A DNA stretch of 64,000 nucleotides. Source: Plasmodium brasilianum (Eukaryota; Apicomplexa; Aconoidasida; Haemosporida; Plasmodiidae). Below are positions 1-12,341 of the stretch, piece by piece (the first letter of the stretch is position 1; the number at the start of each line of letters is the position of its first letter). The notes below the pieces were generated by a model. The model did no database searches and was not told where the DNA came from. It worked only from the letters and a program-made list of their open reading frames with translations. The stretch lies in NCBI RefSeq assembly GCF_023973825.1, contig NC_090124.1, forward strand, positions 1 through 64,000, written 5' to 3'. The position numbers were made by a program, and so were the translations under genes.

Positions 1-80
1 TCTCTCACAACAACAACGGAGCGGTGGCAGGCTTCCTGCGCACTGTACGGGCAGCGCGGATCTGACGCGCTGCTGTTATT
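1..80. other. GC-rich segment of unknown origin at the window edge
   Basis: About 60 percent G+C by eye, against roughly 15-20 percent in the rest of the window. It contains several CpG-rich stretches such as gcagcgcgga and gacgcgctgctg. It directly follows, on the minus strand, a fam-l exon that stops resembling its family at about position 100. It could be contaminant or adapter-like sequence, a chimeric contig end, or a real recombination junction. I do not recognise its source. Confidence 0.6.
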
Positions 81-563
81 TTACCAAAAAAAACAACCAA
101 AACATGTTGCTTATGACCTCCTTCATTCACTGATGCGCTTCCATTGGACTGCTTTTTTGTTTCTGGGGTTTTTTCTTCATTGTTAGATATGTACCTTTTT
201 TTGTTTGATTCATATTTTGGTATATATTCTTGTAAATATACATCACATGAATCCTTATCTTGTTTATATTTTGCTAGTATCCTATATGTGCTTGTATCTA
301 TTTTTTTTTCAATCTGGTAGTTATCAAACTCTGACATCTTAAATATACTCTAAAAAAAACAAAGTAAACATTTGTTATTTAATAAATGAAATATTTTATG
401 CTAAAAAAGCTTATTGACAAAAATAAAACACTAAAAATGGTAATAACCAAAATATTTTCAAATAATATTTTCATACTATGTCATTTTCAGAATGGTATGT
501 CCAGGATAAAAGTATAAACGCATAAATTTTAATATGTAAAAGTATCATCATTTTTTTTTCCAT
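5..563 (-). pseudogene. fam-l exported protein, 3' truncated (two exons)
   Basis: Exon 1 is 477-563 (29 residues). It begins MEKKMMILLHIKIY and has a hydrophobic signal-type core ending SWTYHSENDI. The intron is 350-476 (127 bp), with donor GTATGA and acceptor TTTTTAG. Exon 2 starts at 349 with SIFK and carries the motif YRILAKYKQDKD at protein residues 51-62, followed by an acidic/asparagine-rich stretch and GGHKQ. Members of this family normally continue with KNKS.IFETKKYSHLEKKIFKELDY and two membrane segments. Here the reading frame instead runs into the GC-rich edge and gives unrelated basic residues up to a stop at position 5. The family call is confident for the N-terminal half; the C-terminal half is absent or replaced. 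The motif has K where a canonical export motif (RxLxE/Q/D) has an acidic or amide residue. Confidence 0.75.
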
Positions 564-3138
564 AATATAAAATTTTAATACTATAACTTATTCAAGAAAA
601 AATAAATAAACAATAGTATAATATTCTTTTAATGTTAAAAAATAATTAATTATATATTTAGTATTTTTTTCATTTTTCTTTTATGTATTTATGATGCGAT
701 AAAAAAAAAGTACATATAATATCATTAACAGTAGACACAAAGAAAAATATCTTTAATTATATATAATAAAATATTTATCTTTATTTTAATTTTAAAAAAT
801 TATTTTTTATTAAAAAAAATAATTTGAATACATTTATAAATATTCAAAAAATATAGTTTAATTATTTAATGTGGAACAATAATTAAATATTTTTTTATTC
901 ATCACCTATAAATATGTTAAAAAAAAAATAAGTTTACTGAATATTTCTAAACATATATTTCATGTAGTAGCATATAGAATGTAGAGAATATAGGTAATGA
1001 ATTTTCCCTGTATTTAGATAATAACCAAATTTAGCAATATTTTTATTTTAATAATTCTAATTTTATAAACCATTTGTTTTCAAAAATTGGAAATTAATAT
1101 TATATAATATAAATTATTATAATATTCTAATAATAATAAAGTTAAATAAAGCATAGTTACTACAACATTTTGTATTATATTAATTGCGGCGCTTTAATTA
1201 TTCAATTATCTATAATATATTTAGAAAAACATAATTTACTAGATATTACAAAATATATAATTTAATATATATTTAAAAATTCAATAAATGAGAATTTTTT
1301 ATTTTTGTATAATAATTTTTGTAAATTACGATTTTAAATTAAGCTTAATTCATATTACTTGTAAATGAATTGTTTTAAAATTCTACTATATAATTTATTA
1401 TTTATTACGTTTTCTAAATAAATAAATAAATATATATATATATATATATATAAACTTAGAAGAAATTTTAATATTATATAATAAAATAAAAGTAATAATA
1501 TATATTAATACTTTCATAACTGCATAATTATTAGGATATCATTGTTTCAATAATATATTTTTTTATGCAATAAACAATAAAAACACATATATTTTTTTCT
1601 TAATATTTTATTACATTAAGCACATATAAGTAAAAACTATAAAATAGAATTAATTGAGGAACTACGTAATAGTAATAATAAAATATTAAAAGTATGTATA
1701 AACTTATGTATTACAACAACATTGTCATAAACCATATTAATAATAACACTCATTGCATTTTATAGTAAAAACAAAATTACACTAATTTGTGTTGAACAGT
1801 TCTTAGAAATAACTTGAATACTATCCCGCGCATCTAAACCAAAAATATATTTGTATATATGAATTGTATATAAGAAAACAGTTTGTGTTTTTTGTTTTAT
1901 TTTATTTCATTTACAAAATGAGAATTTTAATATATGTGAGTTCTTATCAGTGAATAGAAACTATATGTATCATTTTGCATTCTTGAAATAATATTAAATC
2001 TTTACTTATATATTTATAAAAGACTATGAATATAGTACGAATATATAAATAAATACCTACATACGATGAAATTCTTGTACAAAATATATATTTATTTCGA
2101 TTACTATTGATGATAATTTAGATTTTTACAGATACATATATTGTATTTTTATCATTGTACAATTATTAGAAATCAAACCCCCCCCCAAAAAAAAAGAATT
2201 TTACGTATTTAATAATAATATATGATTAAAATTAACTCATTAACATAATTATTGAATAACATAAAAAATAAATTCATAATATATAACTTAAGTTTATTAA
2301 ATTTCAAATTAATATATATTTAATTGATTTTCACTAAATTTAATTAACACTCCAACTTGGAATAATAATAAAATAATTGCTGTTAACTCTTTTCATAACT
2401 GTTATTATATTGAATCCCTCAATTAGTAAGAAGTTATAAGTATAATTAAAAAATATAATTTTTTTTTATACATTTATAACTGTACATTTATTAAATCTAT
2501 GTAAAACAAAATATTTGTTAAAAAGACGTTTACAATTAATATATTTTATATTATATATTACACAAAACGTATTTTATAGAATAAACATGTTTTTTACTAA
2601 TGTATATGAATACTTAAATACATAAAAATTAATCTCTATATACTGGCTTCCTGTAATTAAGCTCAAAACAAGACTCATTTATTTTTAATTTAAAACTAAT
2701 ATTACATTTTTCTTATTATATGAACAAATAGTCAATTTATAATAGATCAGATATATAATATAAAGAATCATATACTAGTAAAAATATAAATTATCACAGA
2801 TCTACAAAAATTATAAAAAATATACAAATATATATTCATTCAAAAACAAAAACATAAATATTCCTACAAATATATTTAAATTTACAAATATACATATTAT
2901 GCCATAATATTATATTAGGCTACCAAATTAATTTAAAATACAAATTATAAAATATTAAAATATTTAATTTCAGAAAAAATGAATATAATATTTTATTGTT
3001 AGATATCAAAGAGACAACGTAAGAATATGTGCATTTATAATATATTAGAATTATATATATGCTTCTTAAGTATATCACTGAAAATTTTAAGACTATTTTT
3101 ACTTATTAAAGACGTTCTTACACATATATACATATTCT
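564..3138. other. Intergenic, no gene seen
   Basis: AT-rich DNA with short homopolymers. It holds a (TA)n run at 1431-1452 and an unusual run of nine C followed by nine A at 2178-2195. No open frame with coding character or exon/intron signature was found on either strand. By position it would carry the promoter and 5' leader of the minus-strand gene ending at 563 and the 3' flank of the pseudogene at 3139. Confidence 0.5.
1431..1452. repeat. (TA)n microsatellite
   Basis: About 11 TA units directly follow an AAATAAATAAATAAA stretch. This is simple-sequence DNA in the intergenic region. Confidence 0.9.
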
Positions 3139-4024
3139 CTAATATAAATTTAACTCATTAATCAACTTGATTTTTTTATACCTTTCATTATTGCAAAAGA
3201 TCGTGTAAATTGTTATCAAAAATAGGATATCTGTCATAGTGATATGTATCCTAAAGGTCATTATACTAGTATAGGGTTGTACTGTGTATACATCTTCCAA
3301 CATTACAATTAATTTTATATGTTCTATAAGCTTTTCGTTTACAGTATTTAAATATCCCATTCTTCTTACTGTTGAAGAAGTTATTCCTGACAAAGAAAAA
3401 AGAAAAAATATAATAACTCCAAATCCATAGCTTCTACATTTTATTTTTTAATGATATACCCAGAATTCTCCTCTTTATTTCAAAAAAAACATCATAATCT
3501 ATTTTCTTTATCCATTCCTTTTCAATATAAAAATATTTTCTATCAAAAATTCTACTATTATAATTGGTAATTATGTATAGAATTGAGCCTTATTTAATGG
3601 ATATCTATTAGATATCTTCTCTTTTTGTGTTAAGAAATTTTCATTATTATATATAGCTTTTTTATTCCATTATTCTTTTATTCCTATATCTCTATTTAAC
3701 GCTATAATATTTGAATCCTTATTATGTTCATATTTTTATATTAATCTATAATTTATTATATTTACTATTCTACTAATTTTGAAGTTCTTGAACAAGGTTT
3801 TGTTAAGTTCCCTTTAAAATAAAATATAAAAATTATTTTTTTAAAAGAATAAATAAGCTAATTGTAATGAAGAATATTATTATAAACAAAACAAGAAAAA
3901 TATGAATAAAAAAATAAAATCTAATAATATTATCATGCCCTATTATTGTAAAAATGACATATCAGAATTAAAAGGATAAAGACAGAAAACTTAACAAAGA
4001 AGGTAACTTAATTTTTTGTTCCAT
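3139..4024 (-). pseudogene. fam-m exported protein pseudogene (two exons, multiply broken)
   Basis: Exon 1 (about 3940-4024) starts MEQKIKLPSLL and shifts frame in the middle: the second half, LILICHFYNN, is in another frame. The splice donor GT is replaced by GG. Exon 2 (about 3811 to 3139) preserves recognisable blocks in different frames: a NYRLI/stop/KYEHNKDSNII region matching the RLLAKYKQNKDSNI export-motif block, LNKAQFYT, then RSYGFGVIIFF, the start of the first membrane segment in fam-m proteins. The last open stretch ends FCNNERYKKIKL, like the usual basic C terminus. Several in-frame stops (for example after RSYGFGV-proximal blocks) and frameshifts show it is dead. The inferred intron of about 128 bp has the length seen in intact neighbours. 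Confidence 0.75.
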
Positions 4025-6569
4025 TTATAACATATTTAATATTTCAATATATTTATTAATAAAATAGTTATTAATAATAATAATATAATATACTACTAAT
4101 AATAAGAGGAACAATATTTATTTAAAAAATTTTATATTATTTTTTATTTTTTCACAGAAACATAATGAAATATATATAACTATAATGTATTTCACTATAC
4201 AGAAAAGGAACAATAACATTAAAAGTGTATTATACAATTTTTATTTTAATGTTTTAAAAAAGAAAAAAATAATAACATACATTAAAGTAATTTGAATATA
4301 TTCACATGTGTTAAATATATACATTTATATATATTTCATCAAATATATTATATATTTATAAATCCTTTTAACAATAAAATTAAAACAAAATACATTATTT
4401 CTTTAATTTTATACATATTGACTTTATGTAGAATATGGAATAGACGGAGTATAGAAATTTTGGTACATAGATTATATATTGTACTTTATATTAACAGAAT
4501 ATTTATTATTTTCCTTGAAGAATACTTAATAATAATTTTAATTTTTTAAATGTTATCCTTTAGAAATACTGGTTTTTGCTAGTAAAATATTAATCCTTAT
4601 AACAATACTGTAGTAACAACAATAAATTATTTAAAAAATATTTAATAAAACTCTTTTACTTATAATTATAATAATATGTACAAACTTTTGTGTCATGTAA
4701 TATACTTATTGAATTGAATTTATAATAATCTCCATTATATATGAAATAATATATAATTTATAGTTAAATATTTTTCTTTTAATTCTGCAATACAATTTTC
4801 GAATGTTAAAATTTTTAATTCTGTATAACTTATATCGTTATTATAACATGAAATTTTTTTATATTTCTATACTGTATATATTATCGTTTTTTGTTAATTA
4901 AATATGTATTTATAGAAAGGATACAATTAGGAAAAATGAAAAAAAAAGGAAGAAAAAAAGAAAGAAGATATAGAGTAATTCCAGTATAAATGTAATAATA
5001 TCTGCATATACATAGTATTATAGTGTATTGACTTAATCTCTTATATAAAATATAAATACATACCTTTTTGTTAACTTTTCACTTTATATTAAGCATTTAA
5101 GAAATTTTTATAAAATTGAATAAAATGAACAATTATTTAAGTTTAATCATAAATTAATATATGTAGGTATACACTTATTCGAAAAAAGATGAAAATTATT
5201 AAATATGACGATTTCGTATATACAATCTTAATGAAATTACATAAATAAATGTTGTCTATCTGATATCCATAACCTAAATACCAAAATATAAATTTGTGCT
5301 TATAAATTACATATATAGAAAATATCCTTCCTTTTATATATGACTTATTTATAATATTATCATTATAAATATGTAATAATTAAAAATGAAAAATAAAAAA
5401 TCTATGTATTTATATATATTCTTTAAATAATGTTATATATTTACTTAATATATTTATACACAACAATTAAATATTCTATATATAAATAAATAAATACCCA
5501 TAAATAACGAAATGATAGTAGAACATATCTATTTAGTTTTGTTGCCATCGAATAAAATTTTAACTTTTTATAGATATATTGATATATTTATATTTCCACT
5601 ATGAAGATAAAGGAAAAATATAATTTATTCATAATTTCTAATAATATATGATTATATTCAATTTATTAATTTAATTTTTCATTAATATATAACACAAAAA
5701 TTATATAAGGTATGCTTATTTATAAATTGTTAATATAATATTTATTCATTCGGTTTATGTTATACAAAAATACCACTAAAACTAGTAACAATAATGACAT
5801 AATAATAGGATTTGGATCTTTGTTTTATTGTTATTACAAAAAATTCTTATAATATTAAACATTTTTAAATAACTTGCATTTAATAAAAATATTATAATAT
5901 ATAAATATACATTCCATTATACATTGTGCAAAATAAACTAAATATCCGCTTAAGAAAATTTTACAATAAATATATATTATAACAAATATTTCTTAAAATT
6001 TATTTTGTATAAAATATATTAAGTTTTTCTTTATGTAAATATATCTATATATTCAGTAAAAAACTTTTACTTCTTTTCTTTATGTACAAAACAAAACGCA
6101 TTTATTTTTATTTTCATAAGAATAATGATCTAATAAAAATTAATTTAACAAGTAATAGTTTTGGAATATAGCGATATGAAAAATTGAAACAGTTATTTTT
6201 TATTTAAAATATAAATTAAATTTTTCAATAAATATATCTTAACTGTACTCTTATATATTAATTTTAACACACAAATAAATTTACATTATAAGAATCTATT
6301 TAAATTTACAAATATATATATTAATCCATAACACTTACTTTAGATAAAAAACATATTAATTTATAATCTGAAAAATAATAAAATATTTAAATTCGCCCTA
6401 AAACATTGAACATAATTTTTTAATGTCTTCTATAAGGATTTCCAAGAATATGCAAGTTCAATAATTAAAATGAAGAAATATGCTTATTATATGACTAAAT
6501 ATATATTACAATTATTACTTTATAAATAATAATACTGTACAGAAATAAGATTATTACTTATTACTCATT
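4025..6569. other. Intergenic, no gene seen
   Basis: AT-rich non-coding DNA between two minus-strand fam genes. Open frames here are of low-complexity I/Y/F/L/N/K composition, as expected from sequence of this base content. It probably contains the upstream region of the 3139-4024 pseudogene. Confidence 0.5.
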
Positions 6570-7384
6570 TTATCGTTTCCTCTTCATAATTTTTCTGTGT
6601 TTTCTAATTTTTACAAGGATATAAATAACTCCTAACGCGAATATGGTAAAAAATGTAGAGATTATAACGGAAAATAATATTTCATGATCATTAGTTACTT
6701 CTGAAATCAAATTTAGATAATACTCTATATGTGTCATTAAACCCCAGGAGAGGAATATAGCAGGTAAAAAAAATAGTAATCCATACTCCTTAAGTAATAT
6801 CTTTCTACAAGAATTATTACTAATTGACGGGTTTTTTTTAATAAAATCTATATAATCTAGATGTTTGAATAACTTTCTTTCAAATAGAGTTAAGTATTTT
6901 CCTCTATATTTTAATATTCTTTGTCTTATATATTGTTTATTAAATTCCTCCTTATATAACGAACTTTTACTTGATTTTTTACTTGTTCTTTTGTCCCATT
7001 TATCATAGTTTGTTATAATTTTTTCTTCGTTCTCATTGTTTTCATGTATCATTTCTTTTAAGTTTGCAGTACTTAAGTCCTTATATTGACTACATTCTTC
7101 TAGCAATCTACCACTCTTTAAATCTAATTTTTTCATAAGCTTGTACACTCCTATAAACTTACATAATGTACTCTAAAAAAAAAATAAATATTTACTACTT
7201 AAAAAAATAAATAATTTCATTATAAGATATAATATTAATAAAAATAAAATGAGGAAAAAATAAAAAATACATATTTCCTTAAAAAATACTGTTATACCAA
7301 GTCACTGTAAAAATAACATATCCAAGATAAAACGATAAAAATAGAAGTTTTTATAATAGAGAATGACTTATTTTTTTGTTCCAT
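6570..7384 (-). CDS. fam-m-like exported protein, two exons, intact
   Basis: Exon 1 is 7298-7384 (29 residues): MEQKNKSFSIIKTSIFIVL, then SWICYFYSDL, a signal-peptide exon typical of the family; a second in-frame ATG lies just upstream at 7387. The intron is 7173-7297 (125 bp; donor GTATAA, acceptor TTTTTTAG). Exon 2 is 7172-6570, beginning STLCKFIG. The product is about 229 residues. A perfect export motif, RLLEE, lies at residues 51-55. A basic, asparagine-rich region follows, then LTLFERKLFKHLDYIDFIKKN resembling the family block before the first membrane segment. Membrane segments are at about 160-177 and 195-216, and the tail RKHRKIMKRKR is basic. It would be exported to the infected red cell; its function is not established. 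It is slightly short for the family (usually 230-290). The fam-m rather than fam-l assignment is tentative. Confidence 0.8.
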
Positions 7385-10300
7385 CATATAGATCAATAAA
7401 AGTGCAATATACTCAACAAGAAAATAGTATATAACAATATAATTTCCTGATAATTATAAAAGATACTAAAAATATTTGCTTAATTTTCTAATTACTTTTT
7501 CATTATTTTCTCATAAAAATCCAATAAAATTCAAAAATATAATGCGTTTTACGATAGAAACAAAGAAATATAATAATTAAAAAGTATTATAAATTTTTTA
7601 TCTTAATCTTATTTATAAAAGCACAATTTTAACTACAATAATATAATTATACAATATTCATGAAAAATCAAAGTATATAAATTATTTCGTAGTAGTGTAA
7701 TTATTAATACTAAATAAATCATTTAAAAAAAAAAAAATTGTACCTAAATTTTTCAAAATATGGAGATTTATCTAAAATATACAAAGTATAAAATGTAGGT
7801 AGTATATAGTCTATCATTTATTATCACTATAATTACTTATTTAATTTATTTATTCTTATTATCAATATTCCAAGAAATACAGAATATATTATAAAAAATT
7901 TAATTTTTATAATTATTTTCTTTATTTATAAAGTAATTGATAAAATGAATACTTCAAAGAATAATATTTCCATAAAATAAATTATACTATATTTATTATA
8001 ACAAAAAAAAATTTAAAACAAAAATATATTGAACCTCAAAATATTATAATTTTAGTTTATATTATAATTTATAATTTTTTTTATATTTTAAAATTATGAT
8101 CCTTATGAACGTTTTATATTTTTGTATCATAAATATTCAATAATATATAAACCGTATATTTTTTAATATATATTATAATTCCTAAATAATAAATTCATAA
8201 GTTCCTACTTTTTCATATTTTTTTTTATGTGAAAAAATTAATATTCATGTAAACTAAAACAAACAATAAATAAAATTGTTAATTATATACTGTATAAAAT
8301 AGTAATAATTACAGGAAGTGTTGTATTGAAATATATTTAAAAATAAATATTATTGATCATATATTTCTTATATAATGTATTAGAATAAATATAAATGTTG
8401 TGAAAATTATGCATTCATTAATTTTGCTTATGAATTTTTTACAACATACATATGTTTTTTTTTTTTTTACTAATTTACAAGCATACATTATATATGGCAT
8501 ATGTTTAAAAAATAAAATGGAATATAAAATAAACCCAAATAAAGTGCTTTATATAAAAATTATAATTAGCATCAAATATAATATATACTTTAATATCTTA
8601 ATTATGATTTGTTTACAACACAGTATTTAACAATAATAAAATTAATATATGTACAAAAGGTTATTCTAATCATATAAAACATATTTCGTGTTATTTTTTG
8701 CAAAATAAAAAGAATATTAATAATAAATTAAAAAAATAAATAAAATTATTAAATATAACACAATTTTTGAATTGAAAGAATTAATTTCACAAAAATTAGC
8801 ATAATTATATTTTTATTCTATTACTATATATATAAAGTTATTGTTTCATTTTAAAGGATGCCTATTTAATAATTTTTCATATCCATATTTTTAATAGACT
8901 CATATGTCATTAATTTTAATTATCTCTCTCTGAATATTTTATATTTTCATAAAATGAAGTAGGCATTTACGAAACATTTTATTTTTAATTATATTTAATA
9001 CTTTTTATGTTACTCACCTAAATCATATGTTAATTTGATTCATTATATATATACAAATATTAATCCAATAACATTTATATATTTACCTGTAAATATATTA
9101 TAATATTAAGTGCAAATATTTTGTTAGTAATATCTTTATATTTTTATGATATTTTTTTTAATTTGTTATATGATCAAAACCATATTAAACTATAGTAATA
9201 ATTTTTTTCACAGAAACCTTTTTTTAAGTGATAATATAAATCTATTAAATATACTCCACATAAATTCTATTACTTAAATTATTCAGTTTTTAGTATCATT
9301 TTAAAATCTCTGATACAGCTTATTATATATTTTAATTAAAATGTTACTAATATTTCTATAAATTCATACATGCAAAATTATGTAACGTAATTAACCATTT
9401 AATTGTATGTCCTTATTGATATGTATTCCTATTTTATTAATAATTTATTTTTCATTTATATATAACCCGTTATCATTTATATATTTTTCAATGATAATTA
9501 TTACATACATATATCATTGACAATATTCACCATTTATATATGTTTATTTGAACTTATGTGACATAATGCTTAAATATTAATAATATTATAATAATTAAAT
9601 TCTATTCATTTAATTTACATCAAGTAACCGTAAAATTGTTAATTCCTTACAAAATGTCATTTATTAAAATTTTATTATTAAATTATATTATACTTTATTA
9701 TACAGTTCTTTTATATAAGTATTGATACTATATTTATTTACAATAAAACATCCATTTAGTAATATATATATTATGAGTCTCATTGAATGTCAATATGTAT
9801 TATGTACAACATAACTTTCCCCTCTATAAATAAAATTATTCTAATGCCTCACGTAACATTCTTTATATAAACATATATCTTTAAATAAATTTAAAATGGA
9901 AAATTTATACAACTACTTAGTTTATAAAATAAGATATGATTTCCTTTCCATAAAAGTTAAGGTACATATTGTATATGTTCTAAAATCAACTTGTATTAAA
10001 CCAAAATTCAGTAATTTTATGCAGTTAACTTTCTCAAAATTTTTTTGCACATATAATATTCCCAAAGTTACAAGTTAAAATACAAAATTTAATACACTGC
10101 TATTTCTCAGACATAAATTAATGTCATTAAATTGATTTGTTATAAAAATTCTGTTAACCTTAGTATTAATATACTAATTCATATGTTTTTTTTTTTATTA
10201 TTTTTTCATTTTTTATTTTATTTACAAATATTTTTTTTTTGTCTTTATTATATAAACTATTTTTTAAGGTACATAATGTAACACTACTATAAATTGGAAA

Positions 10301-10559
10301 AGCATTTTAAATTAATATAGAACTATTATGGATTATTTCAGTGCACTTTAGATAATAAAAAAGGGTGCATACCTCATACATATTATTTTTATTGTGTTCA
10401 TTATATAACAATAAGGGTATTTTAAATCATATAGGAGCAGACTTTAAATTATTCATATACGTTACATTCATTAACATTATTATATTACTTAAATTATGTT
10501 TAATACACTTAAAAATATTTCAATAAACTTTAAATAACATATATTCAATATTTCCACCG

Positions 10560-10565
<6 letters not shown>

Positions 10566-10598
<33 letters not shown>
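10566..10598. repeat. (AT)n microsatellite
   Basis: About 16 uninterrupted dinucleotide units in intergenic DNA. Confidence 0.9.
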
Positions 10599-10599
<1 letters not shown>

Positions 10600-11143
10600 C
10601 AGTACTTTATAATAAATATTTAGGTTATTCTTATAAAATTAAATTAAGAATCCATTTCTTGTAAGAACAACAATAAAAGTACCTAGTACAATTTATTTAC
10701 AAGTATATGTATTCCTCTAAGACAATAATGAACAAATTATTCATTTTGTAAACAATTTTTTATTATTACTTATTTATATTTTCATATTTAAAACATTCAA
10801 AAATTTAAAAATATATTTAATATATGTTTGTGGTAAAAACATATTGTAATACTTATATAATGATATCTACAATAAAATTTATTTAAAATTACTTTTTACA
10901 AAAAGCAAAAAATATATGCACTATTTTATTATATAGAATATATCAAAAAGCGTTTACCATTAATTTAAAGAAAGTAATACTTCTTTTTAATTAAGTCACC
11001 TATTAATCATTTTGGACTAAAAAAGCAAGAGAGATGAAAACAAATTACAATCATGTTTTGCTATTAACAACACGAAATATCCTATTAATTTAATGACATA
11101 ATGCTATATGCGCTCTTATAAATGAATTTTATACAACATATAC

Positions 11144-11144
<1 letters not shown>

Positions 11145-11177
<33 letters not shown>
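11145..11177. repeat. (TA)n microsatellite
   Basis: About 16 TA units, some 450 bp beyond the 3' end of the minus-strand gene that stops at 11632. Confidence 0.9.
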
Positions 11178-11179
<2 letters not shown>

Positions 11180-11631
11180 TTGAACAAAAATATACATATA
11201 CACAAATATATTATGCCAAAATATCAAACTACATTAAATAAATTCTCTATATAGTAGATTTTAAAAATACAACAATGAAAATCACTAAAGATTAGAAAAA
11301 AGTATTTTTATATTTAATATCAAATAGTTAGATATATATATGTGTTAATATAAAAATTTTGTATGCACATCTCTTATTTATATATTATTTTTAAGTATAC
11401 TATCATCATTTTATTCCATATTGGATGTTTTTCTTATTAGTAGAATTAAAAATATTATAATATATTTTTAAATTACCTTCCTTATTTATTTTAAAATTTT
11501 CAGTCTTATTGTAGTATAATGAATACCTGATAAAATTGAAAGATTCATAAATACTAAAAGCAAATAAATTGCTAATAATATTGGAATTAATATAAAAGTG
11601 TTCATTTATAAGCTACTTTCATTCTCTTAAA

Positions 11632-12329
11632 TCAATTCGCCACAACATAAACAAAAACGTATGACAAACACAAAAATATGAAAATTATCAAAAGAATTAA
11701 AAAAATCCGAATATACCCTAAAGATGTCTTCCTTCGCTTCATTAAGCTTGCAGTTTGTTTATCAATTTTCTTATTATAATTAATTTTATCTACGGAATCT
11801 AATTCGTTGAATATATCCTTTTCAAGAAATAAATCTAATATATTAAACGAAGAATATTTCCTTTTCTTAAATAAGTTATTCCTTTCCTCTGCTTTTAATA
11901 AAATTTCTTTTATTATATTCTTTCGTGACTTAGAGTTCTTGTCAGTTTTATATGTATCCGCCTTTTCATTCATTATGTTGTAATAACCTTTGTCACCTGA
12001 ACCATATCCGGTAGATATAACATCCAATGAACTCTCTGATAGTAGTCTATTAGTTCTTAAACTTGAATATTTATCTAGTTTATTTTTTATATCTATAGAT
12101 TTTCCACATATACACTAAAAAAAAAAATGTAAATATTTATTATTTACAAGTATTCTCATATATCTATACTAAGATAATAAAAATTTTAAAAATAAAAAGT
12201 GGAACACAAAAAAAAGTAAAATAAGAAATATTATTATAATATTACATTATTTTTATAATGATATATCCAAATTAAAAGGGTAAAAACAAATATTTTAATA
12301 AAAAAAAAGGGCTTAAAATTTTCTTTCAT
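11632..12329 (-). CDS. Small exported protein with canonical export motif, two exons, intact
   Basis: Exon 1 is 12246-12329 (28 residues): MKENFKPFFFIKIFVFTLL, then IWIYHYKNN; an in-frame upstream ATG at 12341 would add four residues (MNST). The intron is 12115-12245 (131 bp; donor GTAATA, acceptor TTTTTTAG). Exon 2 is 12114-11632, so the product is about 188 residues. A canonical RxLxE motif, TNRLLSES, places R at residue 51, as in the neighbouring genes. The middle is lysine/asparagine-rich. FLEKDIFNELDSVDKI (about 124-139) resembles the fam-l block LEKKIFKELDY. There is one membrane segment near the C terminus (about 163-186) and almost nothing after it. It differs from fam-l/fam-m in having a single C-terminal membrane segment and no basic tail. 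It is related to that superfamily or is another Plasmodium exported protein; function unknown. Confidence 0.8.
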
Positions 12330-12341
12330 TGTACTGTTCAT

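Larger units (their letters stand above)
7388..11631. other. Intergenic, no convincing gene
   Basis: Over 4 kb of AT-rich DNA. It holds (TA)n tracts at 10566-10598 and 11145-11177. A 60-codon plus-strand frame at 9896-10078 starts with ATG but has no signal peptide, splice context or family similarity, so I do not call it. The stretch at about 9820-9890 (cccctctataaa... cctcacgtaac) may weakly resemble conserved upstream blocks near 19.46 and 31.35 kb. Confidence 0.5.

Noticed and set aside
4292..4549. 85-codon plus-strand open frame
   Set aside because: I/Y/L/F-rich chance frame with no signal exon, motif or family similarity; expected at this base composition.
8400..8630. 76-codon plus-strand open frame
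   Set aside because: Low-complexity and hydrophobic, includes a poly-F run from a T-tract; no splice context.
9896..10078. 60-codon plus-strand open frame starting MENLYNYL
   Set aside because: Resembles a PIR start only superficially; no donor site, cysteines or downstream exon.
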